Assembly (NCBI GenBank): GCA_934254725.1
Contig: CAKQLR010000033.1
Span: 1 to 21,172 of the forward strand
DNA from: an uncultured Clostridia bacterium
GTDB taxonomy: Bacteria > Bacillota > Clostridia > Christensenellales > Borkfalkiaceae
DNA length: 21,172 bases
Direction: 5' to 3'
The position numbers were made by a program, and so were the translations under genes. The notes below the pieces were generated by a model that did not search any database, was not told the DNA's origin, and saw nothing but the letters and a program-made list of their open reading frames with translations. Positions 1-8,181 of this stretch are shown here, one piece after another. Positions within the stretch are counted from its first letter, which is position 1. The number at the start of each line of letters is the position of its first letter.

Positions 1-81
1 GGATTTATATCTATACGAACCGACGAGCCGATAGAGCGCGTTCTGTTCGGTGATTTATTGAAAAAAGGATTTATGTCATGA
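1..81 (+). CDS. C-terminal end of a probable DUF58-family protein (5' truncated)
   Basis: Frame 1 is open from the first base and ends at the TGA at 79-81, giving a 26-residue tail that reads FISIRTDEPIERVLFGDLL in its middle. DUF58 proteins typically end in a segment of the form 'strand, then a TDE-type motif, then a short helix with leucines and a basic residue', and this tail fits. The position also fits: DUF58 genes normally sit directly upstream of BatA-like VWA genes, often after a MoxR AAA+ ATPase gene. The stop overlaps the next start (ATGA at 78-81), indicating translational coupling. The assignment rests on a short fragment plus context, so the family call is tentative. That a coding sequence ends here is much surer. 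Confidence 0.55.
   Translation, partial: GFISIRTDEPIERVLFGDLLKKGFMS
65..81 (+). promoter_or_regulatory. Shine-Dalgarno and ATGA stop/start overlap coupling the DUF58-like and VWA genes
   Basis: AAGGA at 65-69 lies 8 nt before the ATG at 78, and the upstream stop TGA (79-81) overlaps this ATG by 2 nt. The ATG at 73 is in the upstream frame and reads Met-Ser-stop, so 78 is the only sensible start for the VWA gene. Such overlaps usually mean the terminating ribosome reinitiates. Confidence 0.8.
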
Positions 82-2135
82 CGTTGTTAACACCACTCGG
101 GCTTTTAGGTCTTATAGGAATAATAATTTTAATTATTATCTATATCATCAAGCCTAATTTTCAACAAAAATTCATATCGAGTACTTTCGTATGGAAGAAA
201 AGTTTGAATTATAGAAAAAGAAGGTTGCCGTCGGGCAGGTTTAAGGAATTGTTGCTTATAATCTGTCAGGTACTGCTTATTTCGTCGTGCGCAATTATCC
301 TTGCCTATCCGGCTATAGAAACGAACGCAAGGGAAAACAGCGACGAAACCGTCGTGATAGTAGACGCATCCGGCAGTATGATGACTGTTTCGGACGACTT
401 GACAAGGTACGAAAAAGCCGTAGATCAGACAGACAAAATATGCAAGCAAACGCTTGAAATAGGCGGAAAGGTAACCATAATCAAGGCAGAAGCAACCCCG
501 AAGATTTTATTCCTTCGTGCGGACTTGTCAAATGCCGATTTATATAACGAAGCGATTTATCAATTAAAAGACGAAGGCGCATGTACGTATGGCAAAGCGG
601 ATATAGAGGCTGCTATGAACGCCGCAAAAGAAGTAACCGCGATAAATGCGGGCGCTTCCGTTTACCTGGTTACGGATAACAGCTATCTTTCCGTTCCGGA
701 GGGCGTGAATATAGTTGACGTAAAGAATGCGTCTGAGTGGAACGCCGGCGTTATCAAAGCCGAAATGAAAAAGGTGAACGGCTTCTTTAATGCGAATATC
801 ACTCTCGGTTTATACGGCAACGAAAACAAAACAATACCCGTAAAACTCGTAATAAACGGAGTAAGGACTTCAGGTTCGTCCTCCGGCAGCGAAAGCGGCG
901 GAAGTTCTTCTTCCGGTTTAACTGTAACGCTTGAAACTTCCGTGGACTGCATTGCGGGCAGGGAAACTACCCTTGTTATTTACAGTGGCTCGCTTTCCGA
1001 AGATTTAAAATCCAACCCGGAAGCAGGCATTTACTATAAATCGTATGCGGAATGCGGTTGGGCTGCAAGTAACGGCGACAACTACCAGCTCCTCGGGTAC
1101 GAAGACGCAAACGTAACCGTCGGCAGTAATAATGACAACTACGAGATAGATGACTCCTATTTTATAGGCGGCGCAGATAATAAGCCGCTTAAAATACAGT
1201 ATTTCAGCTTGAACCGTTCGTTCTTGCTTGAAACGCTTCTGGAAGTAGTAAGGGATTATTATGACGGCATTTGGGAACTCGAAATTAGTTCCGTTCAGGA
1301 CGCAAACGCATACAAGACCGAAGGTTTTGACTTTTATATCTTTGAAAATCATATTCCCGCAACTATTCCTAACGACGGAACGGTGTTTTTCTTAAACCCT
1401 CCGCCGACTAACAAACTCGAAGCGCTCGGTATAAATATAGCCATGAGTGAAGAGGTTAAAGGTGCAGAAGGGAAAGGCGGTCCTCTTGCCGCGGAAACGT
1501 CTTCTCACCCGATAATGTCTCACGTTTCGGCGGATAAGATTTTCGTTACGATGTTTTCGCCTATAGAAATTGCTGAAAGCGAGGGGTACGATATACTTAT
1601 TTCCTGTTTATCCAAGCCCGTTGTCGTATCGAAAAATTCAGGGGAAACAAAACTTCTTTTAATGACGTTCCCGTTGGAGAATTCAACAATCTCGGTAAAT
1701 CCGGAGTTCGTCATGTTGTTCCTGAATTCGCTCGATTATTTCCTGCCCGCAACTCTCAGTTCGGACAGCTGCGAAGTAGGCGAGCAGATAGAAATCAACT
1801 GCCGCGGCAAAATGGTAAGAATAGTATCCGCCTCGGACTCGGCGGAGTTTACGGAATTCCCCGAAAAGATGACGTTCTATGTTCCTAACGTTTACGTCGT
1901 CACCACTGTTTTGTACGGCGGAACGGAGGGCTTTGAAAAGACGGAAACGGAATTGCTTTTCGTCAGACCTTCCGCAGCCGAAAGTAATATTTTTAATGAA
2001 GAAATAACTCTTACTTCACCGTTCGAGATAGACGATTACAATGACTCGGTGGTAGATTATACCGTATATTTTGCCGCCGCGCTCACGGCCCTCGTGTTCT
2101 TCGAATGGCTGCTGAATCTTTTGCAAGGAGCTTAA
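78..2135 (+). CDS. BatA-like membrane protein with N-terminal BatA domain and a VWA domain
   Basis: 685 residues. Residues 4-24 form a first membrane segment followed by the basic KRRLPSGRFKELL stretch and a second segment at about 57-80, the layout of the BatA_N (aerotolerance-type) domain. A VWA domain follows at about 90-210 with a full MIDAS metal site: D96-x-S98-x-S100 (VDASGSM), T170 and D200 (LVTDN). Residues 264-280 are an unusual Ser/Gly-rich insert. The region at about 385-560 resembles the non-catalytic class I glutamine-amidotransferase-like part seen in this family (DFYIFENH, then VFFLNPP). A final membrane helix is at about 660-682. The VWA domain should therefore face outside, held by helices at both ends. 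The family pairs with MoxR ATPases and DUF58 proteins in envelope-associated assembly or chaperone roles; the exact substrate is unknown. The gene overlaps the previous one by 4 nt and is 13 nt from the next. The standard gene name is not certain, so none is given. Confidence 0.88.
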   Translation: MTLLTPLGLLGLIGIIILIIIYIIKPNFQQKFISSTFVWKKSLNYRKRRLPSGRFKELLLIICQVLLISSCAIILAYPAIETNARENSDETVVIVDASGSMMTVSDDLTRYEKAVDQTDKICKQTLEIGGKVTIIKAEATPKILFLRADLSNADLYNEAIYQLKDEGACTYGKADIEAAMNAAKEVTAINAGASVYLVTDNSYLSVPEGVNIVDVKNASEWNAGVIKAEMKKVNGFFNANITLGLYGNENKTIPVKLVINGVRTSGSSSGSESGGSSSSGLTVTLETSVDCIAGRETTLVIYSGSLSEDLKSNPEAGIYYKSYAECGWAASNGDNYQLLGYEDANVTVGSNNDNYEIDDSYFIGGADNKPLKIQYFSLNRSFLLETLLEVVRDYYDGIWELEISSVQDANAYKTEGFDFYIFENHIPATIPNDGTVFFLNPPPTNKLEALGINIAMSEEVKGAEGKGGPLAAETSSHPIMSHVSADKIFVTMFSPIEIAESEGYDILISCLSKPVVVSKNSGETKLLLMTFPLENSTISVNPEFVMLFLNSLDYFLPATLSSDSCEVGEQIEINCRGKMVRIVSASDSAEFTEFPEKMTFYVPNVYVVTTVLYGGTEGFEKTETELLFVRPSAAESNIFNEEITLTSPFEIDDYNDSVVDYTVYFAAALTALVFFEWLLNLLQGA

Positions 2136-2136
2136 A

Positions 2137-2142
2137 AGGAGG
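2137..2142 (+). promoter_or_regulatory. Strong Shine-Dalgarno for the double-VWA gene
   Basis: A perfect AGGAGG lies 6 nt before the ATG at 2149 and starts 1 nt after the TAA of the preceding gene. It fixes the start at 2149 rather than at the in-frame internal Met at residue 7. Confidence 0.85.
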
Positions 2143-2148
2143 TAATAA

Positions 2149-5004
2149 ATGACAGGTTTAACAATAATGTTTTCCCGCCCCTGGTACTTATTGCTCCTCG
2201 TGGCGATAGCGGCTATGGTGCTTATCCCGCACTTTTTGCTCAGCAAAAAATACAGAAGGACAAGAAACCGCATTATACCTATAGTATTTCATCTCCTTAT
2301 AGCCACTTTTGCCGTAAGCTTGCTTGCGGGCATAACGTTTACCTACTACGTACCAAATCTCGAAAACGAGATAATAGTAGCGGTGGATTTATCCGCAACG
2401 ACGGATAAGGCTCGCGATACGCGCGACGAACTTGTAAGTTCTATAATAGAACAAGCCGAAGGTAATAACTATAAAATAGGCATAGTCACTTTCGGGTTCG
2501 GCTATAATCTTGCTTCTCCGCTTACTTACGATACGAACAAAGCTTTTGAGGAATACAAAAAAGCAGCGCAGCCGGACGATATCACGGCAACGGATATAGC
2601 TTCTGCCGTGAACTTTGCGGCTTCTCTGTTCGAACACCCGAAGTCCGGCAAAATCATAGTGGTGACCGACGGTAAAGAAACGGATAACGAATTGGCTGTA
2701 GCGTCCCGCTTTGTTGCGGCAAAAGGCATTCTGCTCGACAGCGTTTACTTCGACGAAGAATCGACGGTAACGGACGTACAGGTTTCAGGCATTTCTCTTC
2801 CCGAAAGATATTTCAGAGAGAAAGAAAAGGTTAATATAACGGTAACCATAAATTCCACAAACAAGGAAACGGTTTCTCTCACCCTTATGGACGGTGAAAC
2901 CGCAGTAGAAAGCGCGCAGAACGTAAAGTTAGAGCTTAGCGACGGTTCTCAGAATTTTGAGTTTTCATACGAATTTCCTACGCGCGGGGTGCATAAATTA
3001 AGAGCTTCGATTACGTCGGAAAACACTCTGACCGTCAACGATTCTTATAATGCGTACGTCAATATCGAGAACTACAACAACATTCTTATAATCGATACGT
3101 ACGACGATGACTCGGATTACCTCGTTCCTCTTCTGGAGGGGAAAAACGCGGACGGAAAATATAACTATCTTCTCGGCGATCAGATGGAAAACTTCACCGT
3201 GACCCGCAAGAAGATAACGGACGATGACGTTCCAAAAACGGTAAAAGAGTTTTTAAATTACGACGAGATAATAATAAACAACGTTTCGGTCGAGACTATG
3301 AACGAGATCGAAGGTTTTCAATCGGAACTTGAAACTTACGTAAAAGAGTACGGCGGCGGTTTGTTTACCGCAGGCGGAAACGACCCGAACGGAAACGTAA
3401 ACTTGTACAGAACCGCGGATCTCAGCGGAAGCGTACTTCAGAATATGCTCCCCGTAAGCATAAACAATTACAGACCGAAGCTCGGAATAATGTACATCAT
3501 AGACGTATCCGGCTCAATGCAGGGCGACTCTATAGACAGGGCGAAGTCTGCTGTAAAAACGGTTTTGGACACTCTTGATCCGAGCGACAGAGTCGGTGTT
3601 ATGACGCTTGCTTCTTCGTACGAAAAGATACTTCCGTTAACGTCAGTAAGCGAAAAGGATAAGATAATAAAAGCAGTAAACGAACTTGGCGGCAACGGCG
3701 GCACGGAATACTGTCCTTCGGTTTCCACTGCGGCGGCGTCGCTCAAGGCGGACTCAAAAATAGACAGAAGACACATAGTTATCATTTCGGACTGTCAGGT
3801 CGCTGATAAGGAAGTTTCAAATTTCGAAAGCATGATGGACGATTACTATACTCAATCGGATATTACGATATCCATAATAGGTATAGGCGTAACAAAAGGT
3901 TCTAAGGAATTTAACGATTTCGACCCGTTGTGCAAGCGCTTCGGCGGCACGCTCTATCCGATAGTAGGCGATTACTCCAACATATCCAACCTTCTCAGGG
4001 AAGACGTAAAAATGGATATCGTTCAGAACGCCAACCCGAAGCCCGTTCACCCCAAATATGCCGCAACCGTAAACGGCAGATATATAGGCAGCGACCTTGT
4101 CGTTCGCGGTTCCAAAAAGGAAAACGAAATCGGCTTTATGTTGGGCGGTTATTACGGCGGCGAACTTAAAAAGGACGAAGACGACGGTAACTCTTACCTC
4201 GCTATAACGGGGCAGTACGAAGTGCCGATATTTGCTCTCAGAGATTACGGAAAAGGCAAAGTAGGCTCGTTTATGTGCGATTTAAAGGGTAATTGGTCGA
4301 AAGGACCTTACGAAGACGAGGACAAGAAAAGCGCAGACGGGCTTTACGACAGTATTTACGGTCAACTGTTCGTTTACAGAATGCTTCACAGTATTATGCC
4401 CACGGAGGACATAAAGCAAAAAGAAGTAGCTATTACGCTTTCTGGCGACAATTATTTAACCACGCTCGATGTATATACGGACCTCCGGAAAGGAGAAACT
4501 CTCACCGCTGAGATAGAGGATTTATCAGAGCCTGATACAAAGATTTCTCTCGATGAATCTTCAAGCGACGGTCTGATTTACGTTACGGAAGGTTTAAACG
4601 AAAATAAAAGCTCTACCACGGCGAAGTTTGTGGTAAAGAAACCGGGCTTTTACCGTATAACCGTTACAAAGAAAGCTGCCGACGGAACAGAAATCAAGGC
4701 AGAAGCGTATAAAGCGTTTTCCTATTCTTCGGAATACGACGAGTTCGGATTTGACACGGCGGAAGTAAAGAAGAATCTTAAAGCTGCTTCGGAACGCACC
4801 GGCGGAACAATGATAGACGACGGCGATGTAAGCAAAGTTTTCGAGACGTTCGTAACGGCGGAAGCTCGTTCGTACGACCCGAGATATTTGTTTATGATAC
4901 TTTCTCTCGTACTGTTCCTGCTCGAAGTAGCCATAAGAAAGTTCAAATTCAAATGGCCGCACGAGATTATACGCTCGCTGGTAAAAAAGGAAGAGGGAAA
5001 GTGA
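2149..5004 (+). CDS. Membrane protein with two VWA domains and a non-catalytic glutamine-amidotransferase-like fold
   Basis: 951 residues. Membrane helices lie at about 11-31 and 43-66, with a third at about 912-928 followed by a basic cytoplasmic tail, so residues ~70-910 face outside. VWA1 (about 73-205) carries a variant metal site, D80-x-S82-x-T84, with T148 and D174. VWA2 (about 445-620) has the classic D452-x-S454-x-S456 (IIDVSGSM), T519 and D548. VWA2 appears nested in a glutamine-amidotransferase-like fold: its first half is at about 310-440 (NILIID, then EYGGGLFTAGG) and its second half at about 635-750 (ending in the 'GKGKVGSFMCDLKGNW' segment). No nucleophile Cys elbow is present, so amidotransferase activity is not expected. 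A beta-rich Ig-like region fills about 760-860. This architecture is common beside BatA/MoxR genes and suggests a partner of the preceding VWA protein at the membrane. The product is well defined by domains; its function is inferred. Confidence 0.87.
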   Translation: MTGLTIMFSRPWYLLLLVAIAAMVLIPHFLLSKKYRRTRNRIIPIVFHLLIATFAVSLLAGITFTYYVPNLENEIIVAVDLSATTDKARDTRDELVSSIIEQAEGNNYKIGIVTFGFGYNLASPLTYDTNKAFEEYKKAAQPDDITATDIASAVNFAASLFEHPKSGKIIVVTDGKETDNELAVASRFVAAKGILLDSVYFDEESTVTDVQVSGISLPERYFREKEKVNITVTINSTNKETVSLTLMDGETAVESAQNVKLELSDGSQNFEFSYEFPTRGVHKLRASITSENTLTVNDSYNAYVNIENYNNILIIDTYDDDSDYLVPLLEGKNADGKYNYLLGDQMENFTVTRKKITDDDVPKTVKEFLNYDEIIINNVSVETMNEIEGFQSELETYVKEYGGGLFTAGGNDPNGNVNLYRTADLSGSVLQNMLPVSINNYRPKLGIMYIIDVSGSMQGDSIDRAKSAVKTVLDTLDPSDRVGVMTLASSYEKILPLTSVSEKDKIIKAVNELGGNGGTEYCPSVSTAAASLKADSKIDRRHIVIISDCQVADKEVSNFESMMDDYYTQSDITISIIGIGVTKGSKEFNDFDPLCKRFGGTLYPIVGDYSNISNLLREDVKMDIVQNANPKPVHPKYAATVNGRYIGSDLVVRGSKKENEIGFMLGGYYGGELKKDEDDGNSYLAITGQYEVPIFALRDYGKGKVGSFMCDLKGNWSKGPYEDEDKKSADGLYDSIYGQLFVYRMLHSIMPTEDIKQKEVAITLSGDNYLTTLDVYTDLRKGETLTAEIEDLSEPDTKISLDESSSDGLIYVTEGLNENKSSTTAKFVVKKPGFYRITVTKKAADGTEIKAEAYKAFSYSSEYDEFGFDTAEVKKNLKAASERTGGTMIDDGDVSKVFETFVTAEARSYDPRYLFMILSLVLFLLEVAIRKFKFKWPHEIIRSLVKKEEGK

Positions 5005-5036
5005 TCCTTTTATACAGGATATTTAAAAGGAAGGAT
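5004..5036 (+). promoter_or_regulatory. Overlapping inverted repeats that can hide or expose the Shine-Dalgarno of the LRR lipoprotein
   Basis: TCCTTTT (5005-5011) is perfectly complementary to AAAAGGA (5025-5031), which covers half of the Shine-Dalgarno AGGAAGG (5028-5034, 8 nt before the ATG at 5043). ATCCT (5004-5008) can instead pair with AGGAT at 5016-5020, leaving the Shine-Dalgarno free, or with the second AGGAT at 5032-5036. The left arm touches the stop TGA of the preceding gene (5002-5004), so a terminating ribosome would cover it. The pairing is seen in the sequence; a regulatory role is inference. Confidence 0.4.
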
Positions 5037-5042
5037 ATATAG

Positions 5043-8012
5043 ATGAAAAATTTAAAAAAGATAATAGCCGCGTTTGCTTCGCTTATTCTGCTTTTATCCT
5101 TCACGGGGTGCGGCAAGCGAAACGCACTCAATGCTCCCAAGTACTTTGAAATAAATGCCGAGAACGAGCTTTTATGGACTATCGTTCCGAGCGCGAAAAG
5201 ATATTCCGTAAGCATAACCGATCAAAACGGCTCGGAAAGAATTCTTTCCGAAAGGACGAATAAAACGAACCTTTCCACGTTGGAAGCGGGCAATTACGTT
5301 ATAAAAGTAAAGGCGATCGGTGACGGAAAAAAGACTTTCGACTCGGACTGGTCGGAAAAACAGTATTTCGGCTCGCAGAACAAATTGGGGCTTGTGTACA
5401 AGCTTGCGCCTAACGGAAATTCGTATGAAATATCCAAGGTCGGCAGGGCTGAAGGCGATATAATAATCGAGCCGACGTACCTCAACAAACCCGTAATAAA
5501 GATAGGCGAAAGCGCATTCAGAAACGCAACGAGCGTAACAAGCCTGGTTATACCGGATTCCGTTACGGAAATAGACAAATATGCCTTTTACAACTGCACA
5601 AAGATGACTTCCGTCACTTTGCCGGACAGCATAAAAACTATAGGAGAGGCGGCGTTTCAATCGTGTACTTCGCTTGAAAGCGTCAAGATACCTCTCGGCG
5701 TTACCGTGCTCAACAAAAACGTATTTGCTTACTGCAAATCGCTTGTCAATATAGACATGCACGATAACATTACCACGATAGGAGACGCCGCATTTACCCG
5801 TGCGGATAGCGTAAAAGAGATAAAACTTCCCGAAAAGCTTTACTCCATAGGCGAAGAAGCGTTTTCCATGAGCGCCGCCCTTGAAAAAGTAACTTTCGGA
5901 AGCGAACTTTTCTATATCGGGAACCGTGCATTTGCATCCGATACTAGTTTGAAACAGGTGGTTTTCGCGGAACAATCCAATTTTACGTACAGCGGAAGAG
6001 AAATTTTCGCAAACTGTACTTCGCTTGAAGAAATTGTCTTGCCGGAAGGTATGGCATATATAAACACCGGCGCGTTTAAAGGCTGTACTTTATTAAAAAA
6101 GATAAACGTTCCGGACTCCGTTACGGACATAGGCGAAAACGCTTTCCAGGGAACGGAACTGCTCGAAAGTCAAAAGGACAATGATTTTCAGTATATAGGT
6201 AAATGGCTTATATCCTGCGGGGAAGAAAGATCAAAAACGTTGACATCTATAGAGAGAGATTCTTTCTCCGCATATGAAAGCGAGAACAACTTGCAGATAG
6301 AGGGTATAGCTTCTGCCGCATTCCGCGAATTCGAAGTATTAGAGGAAGTAATGCTTCCCTTCTCCGTCAAATATATAGGCAGCGGCGCGTTTATACAAGC
6401 CCCCGCTTTAAACAAATTCGTAGCGAGACCTTTAACCTCCGAAAGAGGAAGTCGTTCAAGCCTGATCACAATAGGAGATTCGGCGTTCAGAAGCTGTGAG
6501 AAGCTCGATAACGTTCAGTTTGACTCAAACGGTTCGCTTGAAACCATAGGCTCTTACGCGTTTTATGATTGCACCTTGCTCAGTATAGCCGAAGGCTCGG
6601 GCTTTATTCCAAACTCCGTTCAGCGTATCGGCTCGTTTGCTTTCAAAAACACAAAGACGTGGACGGACAGCGCCTCGGACGACATGGTTTACATCGATAA
6701 CTGGATAGTCGGCTGGAGAAACCAGATAGGTGCGGAAAACGAGATTTACGAGGAGTTAACAGAGGAACAGTTCAATTCTTTATCCGAGGCCGACCAAAAG
6801 AAGGTCTTACAGATTATTAATACAAACGAAGGAATCTGGAATAGTTCTCCGTATGAAGTGACCATAAAGGAAACGACGCGCGGCATATCCGATTTTGCAT
6901 TCTATCATATGTACACTCAGACGATTTCCGGTCTCGACACCACAACCAGAGTGCTGAATATAGGGCAGGGCGCGTTCTATAAGTGCAAAAAACTTACTGG
7001 TATAACCCTTAACCCCAATACCACGGAAATTAAGGACCACACGTTCTACAGATGCGAAGCGCTTACTTCTTTCGACATTCCGAGGAGGCTCGAAACTATA
7101 GGAGAATCGGCGTTTTACGGCTGTAAATCGCTTACCTCTATAGATTTAACCAGATCGTCAAGACTGACGGATATAGGGGACTACGCTTTCAGTGATTGCA
7201 AATCCCTTTCCGAAATAAAGCTTGCCACTTCCTCCGGGAGTTCATATATAAAAAATATAGGCAATTATGCTTTTTACGGTTGTGATAACTCCGGATTAAC
7301 TTCAATTACTCTTCCCAAGACGTTGGAGAGTTTAGGCGTATATGCATTTGCCAATTGCGCAGGGCTCGAAAGCGTTACGATTGACGGAACAATCACGGAA
7401 ATTCCCGCATATGCGTTCAGCGATTGCGTTTCTCTTAAAGGGATAGAAATCAAGGACGGCATTACAAAAATAGACGCAGGCGCATTCTTCGGTTGTTCTT
7501 CCCTTAGCGAAATAACTTTAGGAAAGGACGTAGAGGAAATAGGCGATTACGCGTTTTCCGGTGTTTTGGCGCAAAACATCGCTATTCCCGCAAGTGTGAA
7601 AAGCATAGGCGCTTACGCATTCAGAAACACGCTGCTTACGTCGCTTGTCATCGGTTCGGACGTTCAGACGATAGGTTCGCATCTTCTCTTCGGCAATAAC
7701 GGTGCTACGATTTATGCGGAAGGCAGCACCCCCGAAAACGGCTGGGCTGAAAAATGGAATTCTTCTTTCCGCCCCGTGGTTTACGGTTGCGTTTTAAGCG
7801 CGGATAAATCTTACGTGGTCAGCATAACGGTTACCGAAAAGACCTTTGAAAACACCCTTGCCGAAGGCGGATTAACGGCTCCTCAAAGATCCGGTTACGA
7901 GTTCGTAGGCTGGTCGTATTCCGAAGGCGGCAATGCCGAAGTTTCCGCAAAGGATTTACCTACGGTAGCTTCGGGCAGAACGGTTTACGCCGTGTGGAGA
8001 GAGAAAGCATAA
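5043..8012 (+). CDS. BspA-type leucine-rich-repeat lipoprotein with C-terminal InlB-type repeat
   Basis: 989 residues. A lipoprotein signal peptide ends in SFTGC, with C23 as the expected lipidated residue, followed by a short linker. Residues ~32-110 look like a fibronectin type III domain (LLWTIVPSAKRYSVSI, GNYVIKVKAIGDG). From residue 154 to about 885 there are about 26 BspA-type LRR_5 units of the form IGxxAFxxCxxLxxIxL, interrupted by two similar Trp-containing inserts at about 379-430 and 546-616. Residues ~920-986 form one Listeria-Bacteroides/InlB B-type repeat (YEFVGWSYSEGG ending VYAVW). BspA-type repeats are surface ligand-binding or adhesion modules, but the ligand here is unknown. 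The gene follows the double-VWA gene by 38 nt on the same strand and so is probably in its operon, an unusual passenger for that unit. The start is fixed by AGGAAGG 8 nt upstream and the signal peptide right after it. Confidence 0.92.
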   Translation: MKNLKKIIAAFASLILLLSFTGCGKRNALNAPKYFEINAENELLWTIVPSAKRYSVSITDQNGSERILSERTNKTNLSTLEAGNYVIKVKAIGDGKKTFDSDWSEKQYFGSQNKLGLVYKLAPNGNSYEISKVGRAEGDIIIEPTYLNKPVIKIGESAFRNATSVTSLVIPDSVTEIDKYAFYNCTKMTSVTLPDSIKTIGEAAFQSCTSLESVKIPLGVTVLNKNVFAYCKSLVNIDMHDNITTIGDAAFTRADSVKEIKLPEKLYSIGEEAFSMSAALEKVTFGSELFYIGNRAFASDTSLKQVVFAEQSNFTYSGREIFANCTSLEEIVLPEGMAYINTGAFKGCTLLKKINVPDSVTDIGENAFQGTELLESQKDNDFQYIGKWLISCGEERSKTLTSIERDSFSAYESENNLQIEGIASAAFREFEVLEEVMLPFSVKYIGSGAFIQAPALNKFVARPLTSERGSRSSLITIGDSAFRSCEKLDNVQFDSNGSLETIGSYAFYDCTLLSIAEGSGFIPNSVQRIGSFAFKNTKTWTDSASDDMVYIDNWIVGWRNQIGAENEIYEELTEEQFNSLSEADQKKVLQIINTNEGIWNSSPYEVTIKETTRGISDFAFYHMYTQTISGLDTTTRVLNIGQGAFYKCKKLTGITLNPNTTEIKDHTFYRCEALTSFDIPRRLETIGESAFYGCKSLTSIDLTRSSRLTDIGDYAFSDCKSLSEIKLATSSGSSYIKNIGNYAFYGCDNSGLTSITLPKTLESLGVYAFANCAGLESVTIDGTITEIPAYAFSDCVSLKGIEIKDGITKIDAGAFFGCSSLSEITLGKDVEEIGDYAFSGVLAQNIAIPASVKSIGAYAFRNTLLTSLVIGSDVQTIGSHLLFGNNGATIYAEGSTPENGWAEKWNSSFRPVVYGCVLSADKSYVVSITVTEKTFENTLAEGGLTAPQRSGYEFVGWSYSEGGNAEVSAKDLPTVASGRTVYAVWREKA
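5502..7705 (+). repeat. BspA-type LRR array, about 26 degenerate units, in the LRR lipoprotein
   Basis: Units average about 23 residues with core I-G-x-x-A-F-x-x-C-x-x-L-x-x-I-x-L. The first is IGESAFRNATSVTSLVI and the last clear one is IGAYAFRNTLLTSLVI. The array is broken at about 6178-6330 and 6678-6890 by non-LRR inserts. The units are diverged at the DNA level, so the array is old rather than freshly amplified. Confidence 0.85.
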
Positions 8013-8076
8013 CCGTAATTCTTTCTTCGCCGAAAATCGAGAGATAATTCCACTGCAAATTTCACCGAAAAAGACC

Positions 8077-8127
8077 TCTTTCGTCATAAGCGTGCGCTTG
8101 TATAAGGGGCAAATACTTGACGAAAGA
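8077..8127. promoter_or_regulatory. 9-bp inverted repeat overlapping a promoter -35, candidate operator
   Basis: TCTTTCGTC (8077-8085) is the exact reverse complement of GACGAAAGA (8119-8127). The arms are separated by 33 nt, so their centres are 42 bp apart, close to four DNA turns. The right arm overlaps the -35 hexamer TTGACG (8117-8122). Between the arms is a second small dyad, AAGC-GTGC-GCTT (8088-8099). A dimeric regulator binding both arms is plausible. No T run follows, so it is not a standard terminator. Confidence 0.4.
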
Positions 8128-8146
8128 ACAGCAATAATGATAAAAT
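8117..8146 (+). promoter_or_regulatory. Sigma-A type promoter with extended -10 for the giant lipoprotein gene
   Basis: TTGACG at 8117-8122 matches the -35 consensus at 5 of 6 positions. After 18 nt comes TAAAAT at 8141-8146, matching the -10 at 5 of 6, preceded by TG at 8138-8139, which makes an extended -10 (TGnTAAAAT). The expected transcription start is near 8152-8154, giving a leader of about 100 nt before the ATG at 8254. Confidence 0.65.
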
Positions 8147-8181
8147 AGAAAAGTATGTTTTTACGGAAAATGAATGTATTT

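Noticed and set aside
3076..3470. Active class I glutamine amidotransferase in the double-VWA protein
   Set aside because: The fold-like pattern is present, but the nucleophile elbow with Cys and the downstream His-Glu pair are not visible. This family is known to be non-catalytic.
8077..8127. Inverted repeat as a rho-independent terminator of the LRR lipoprotein gene
   Set aside because: The loop is 33 nt, the stem is not GC-rich and no T run follows the right arm. The overlap with a -35 fits an operator better.
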